Below, piece by piece: positions 44,193 to 45,217 of a DNA stretch of 45,217 nucleotides. The DNA is from a virus. The position numbers and the translations under genes were made by a program. The notes under the pieces were generated by a model that was given only the letters and a program-made list of their open reading frames with translations, ran no database searches and was not told the DNA's origin. Position 1 is the stretch's first letter. Each line of letters opens with the position of its first letter. The stretch is from positions 1-45,217 of the IMG/VR virus record IMGVR_UViG_3300046538_000307; one strand, 5' to 3'.

Positions 44193-45217
44193 CCGAGCCG
44201 GCGCGCAATGTCCCGGGCGGACTCGTTGTAGTAGGTCAGCAACTCCTGGAGGTTGGTGTGCCCGGTCATCCGGGCCAAATCCAGTGGCTGAAGCTTCTTC
44301 GCCAGGCGGGTGATCGCCTCATGGCGGGTGTCATGGAAGGTCAGGTCGGCAATGCCGGCCTTTTCTTTTGCCTTGCGGAACAGGGCGTCCCGGCTGGCAG
44401 CCGAGAGCGCGAACAGCGGCTTGCCCTCTTCCACCTTCGGCAGCATCCGCAACAGCTCGAGCGCGCGCATGGAGAGCGGCACGTCCCGCGCGCCGCCGTT
44501 CTTGGTCAGCGGCAAGTGCGCAACCTGCGCCTCGAAGTCCACCGTGTCGCTGGTCAAGCCCAGCATCTCCCCGGAGCGCATGGCCGTCTCGATCGCCAGC
44601 AGGAATGCCACGGCGACCCGCTGCGACGGCAGGGCCACCGGCATCCCTTCCTGATACCCAAGAGCCAGGGTGACCTTCTCGATCTCCTTGTCAGAGATGA
44701 GCCGGTCGCGCGGCGGGTTGTCCGGCGGCCGGCGCACCTCCTTCATCGGATCGGCGATCAGCCAGCCCCATTCCTTCCGGGCGACCTCCAGCGCATGGGA
44801 CAGCAGCGACATTTCGCGGGATACGGATGACCCGGAAATCTTCGCTCCAGATCCTGGGACGGTGTCTCGAGCGCGCGCGTCGCGCCACGCGGCAATGTGG
44901 TGAGGCTTCAGGTCGGCCAGCCGGATGTCGCGGAACGGCTTCCCCTCGACCATCTTCTTTCCGATCAGCTCAAGCCGCAGCTTCTCCCACCGCTCGCCTC
45001 GCTTGGTCGGGCTGACCGTCTTTTGGTACTGGTCGAGCACGTCGCCCACCGTGTGGGTTTTGCTCCCCATGCCGCCGTCGATGGATCGCATCTCGGCCTC
45101 GCGCTTCACCGCCCATTCCTGAGCCTGCGCCTTGGTGTCGAACATGCGGCTGTCCCGGGCGCCTTTCACTGTGAGCTGTACGCGCCAACCGGTTGCCGTC
45201 TTGAGAATGGATGCCAT
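44189..45217 (-). CDS. int: Tyrosine-family site-specific integrase
   Basis: A 342-residue integrase. Residues 1-55 form the arm-binding domain (MASILKTATGWRVQLTVKGA), 56-160 the core-binding SAM-like domain, and 170-342 the catalytic domain with R214 (AIETAMRSGEMLG), K239 (LPLTKNGGARDVP), H295 and R298 (TFHDTRHEAI), H320 (MTGHTNLQ) and nucleophile Y329. It should recombine phage attP with the chromosome. The start codon occupies the last three bases of the window, so the promoter and attachment site lie beyond it. Confidence 0.95.
   Translation of the reverse strand: MASILKTATGWRVQLTVKGARDSRMFDTKAQAQEWAVKREAEMRSIDGGMGSKTHTVGDVLDQYQKTVSPTKRGERWEKLRLELIGKKMVEGKPFRDIRLADLKPHHIAAWRDARARDTVPGSGAKISGSSVSREMSLLSHALEVARKEWGWLIADPMKEVRRPPDNPPRDRLISDKEIEKVTLALGYQEGMPVALPSQRVAVAFLLAIETAMRSGEMLGLTSDTVDFEAQVAHLPLTKNGGARDVPLSMRALELLRMLPKVEEGKPLFALSAASRDALFRKAKEKAGIADLTFHDTRHEAITRLAKKLQPLDLARMTGHTNLQELLTYYNESARDIARRLG

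Overview
The window is almost entirely one temperate, HK97-like siphophage genome (a prophage or a prophage-derived contig). It is GC-rich, uses tightly overlapping genes, and its small-gene families (DUF2188, Rz/Rz1-type spanins, YqaJ recombinase, paired DNA methyltransferases) fit a betaproteobacterial host, most likely Burkholderiales (Cupriavidus, Ralstonia or Burkholderia). This host call is inference from gene style; no host marker gene is present.

Layout. Positions 1-2648 form a left arm of small, mostly forward-strand genes: an open-ended ORF, a DUF2188 protein, a lipoprotein, a zinc-ribbon protein and an AT-richer membrane-anchored protein that looks like cargo. From 25.4 kb down to 2.7 kb the reverse strand carries the late operon. 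In transcription order it holds small and large terminase, portal, prohead protease, major capsid, connector proteins, tail terminator, an inserted HNH/AP2 endonuclease, tail tube, a frameshifted tail chaperone pair, a gp10-like protein, tape measure, tail-tip proteins, the J-like host-specificity protein, tail fibre genes, and finally endolysin, holin and two i-spanin/o-spanin-like pairs. From 32.4 to 25.6 kb, also on the reverse strand, lies the lambda-PR-like early operon: Cro-like repressor, intrinsic terminator, CII-position regulator, replication initiator with a likely internal origin, DnaB helicase, RuvC-like resolvase, a zinc-knuckle microprotein, NinB, a small XRE regulator and a Q-position protein, then HNH endonuclease and terminase.

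The switch is at 32.36-32.44 kb. A CI-like repressor with two tandem HTH domains and an S24 autoprotease domain faces a Cro-like gene. Operators of the form AAAC-N5-GTTT overlap the Cro promoter and recur at 33.87-33.91 kb, where they overlap a strong forward promoter. That second promoter should drive the lambda-PL-like operon (33.9-42.4 kb): tiny membrane proteins, an unrecognised candidate annealing protein, a YqaJ nuclease fusion, a C5 cytosine methyltransferase with six repeated modules in its target-recognition region, and a beta-class amino-methyltransferase. A lipoprotein directly behind cI, ahead of a terminator, is a candidate lysogenic-conversion gene.

The right end holds three reverse-strand small genes, a J-domain protein, an AlpA/excisionase-like protein and a tyrosine integrase whose start codon is the last base of the window, so the attachment site lies outside. 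No tRNA, rRNA, IS element or CRISPR array was seen. All functional calls rest on reading the translated sequence, not on database searches.
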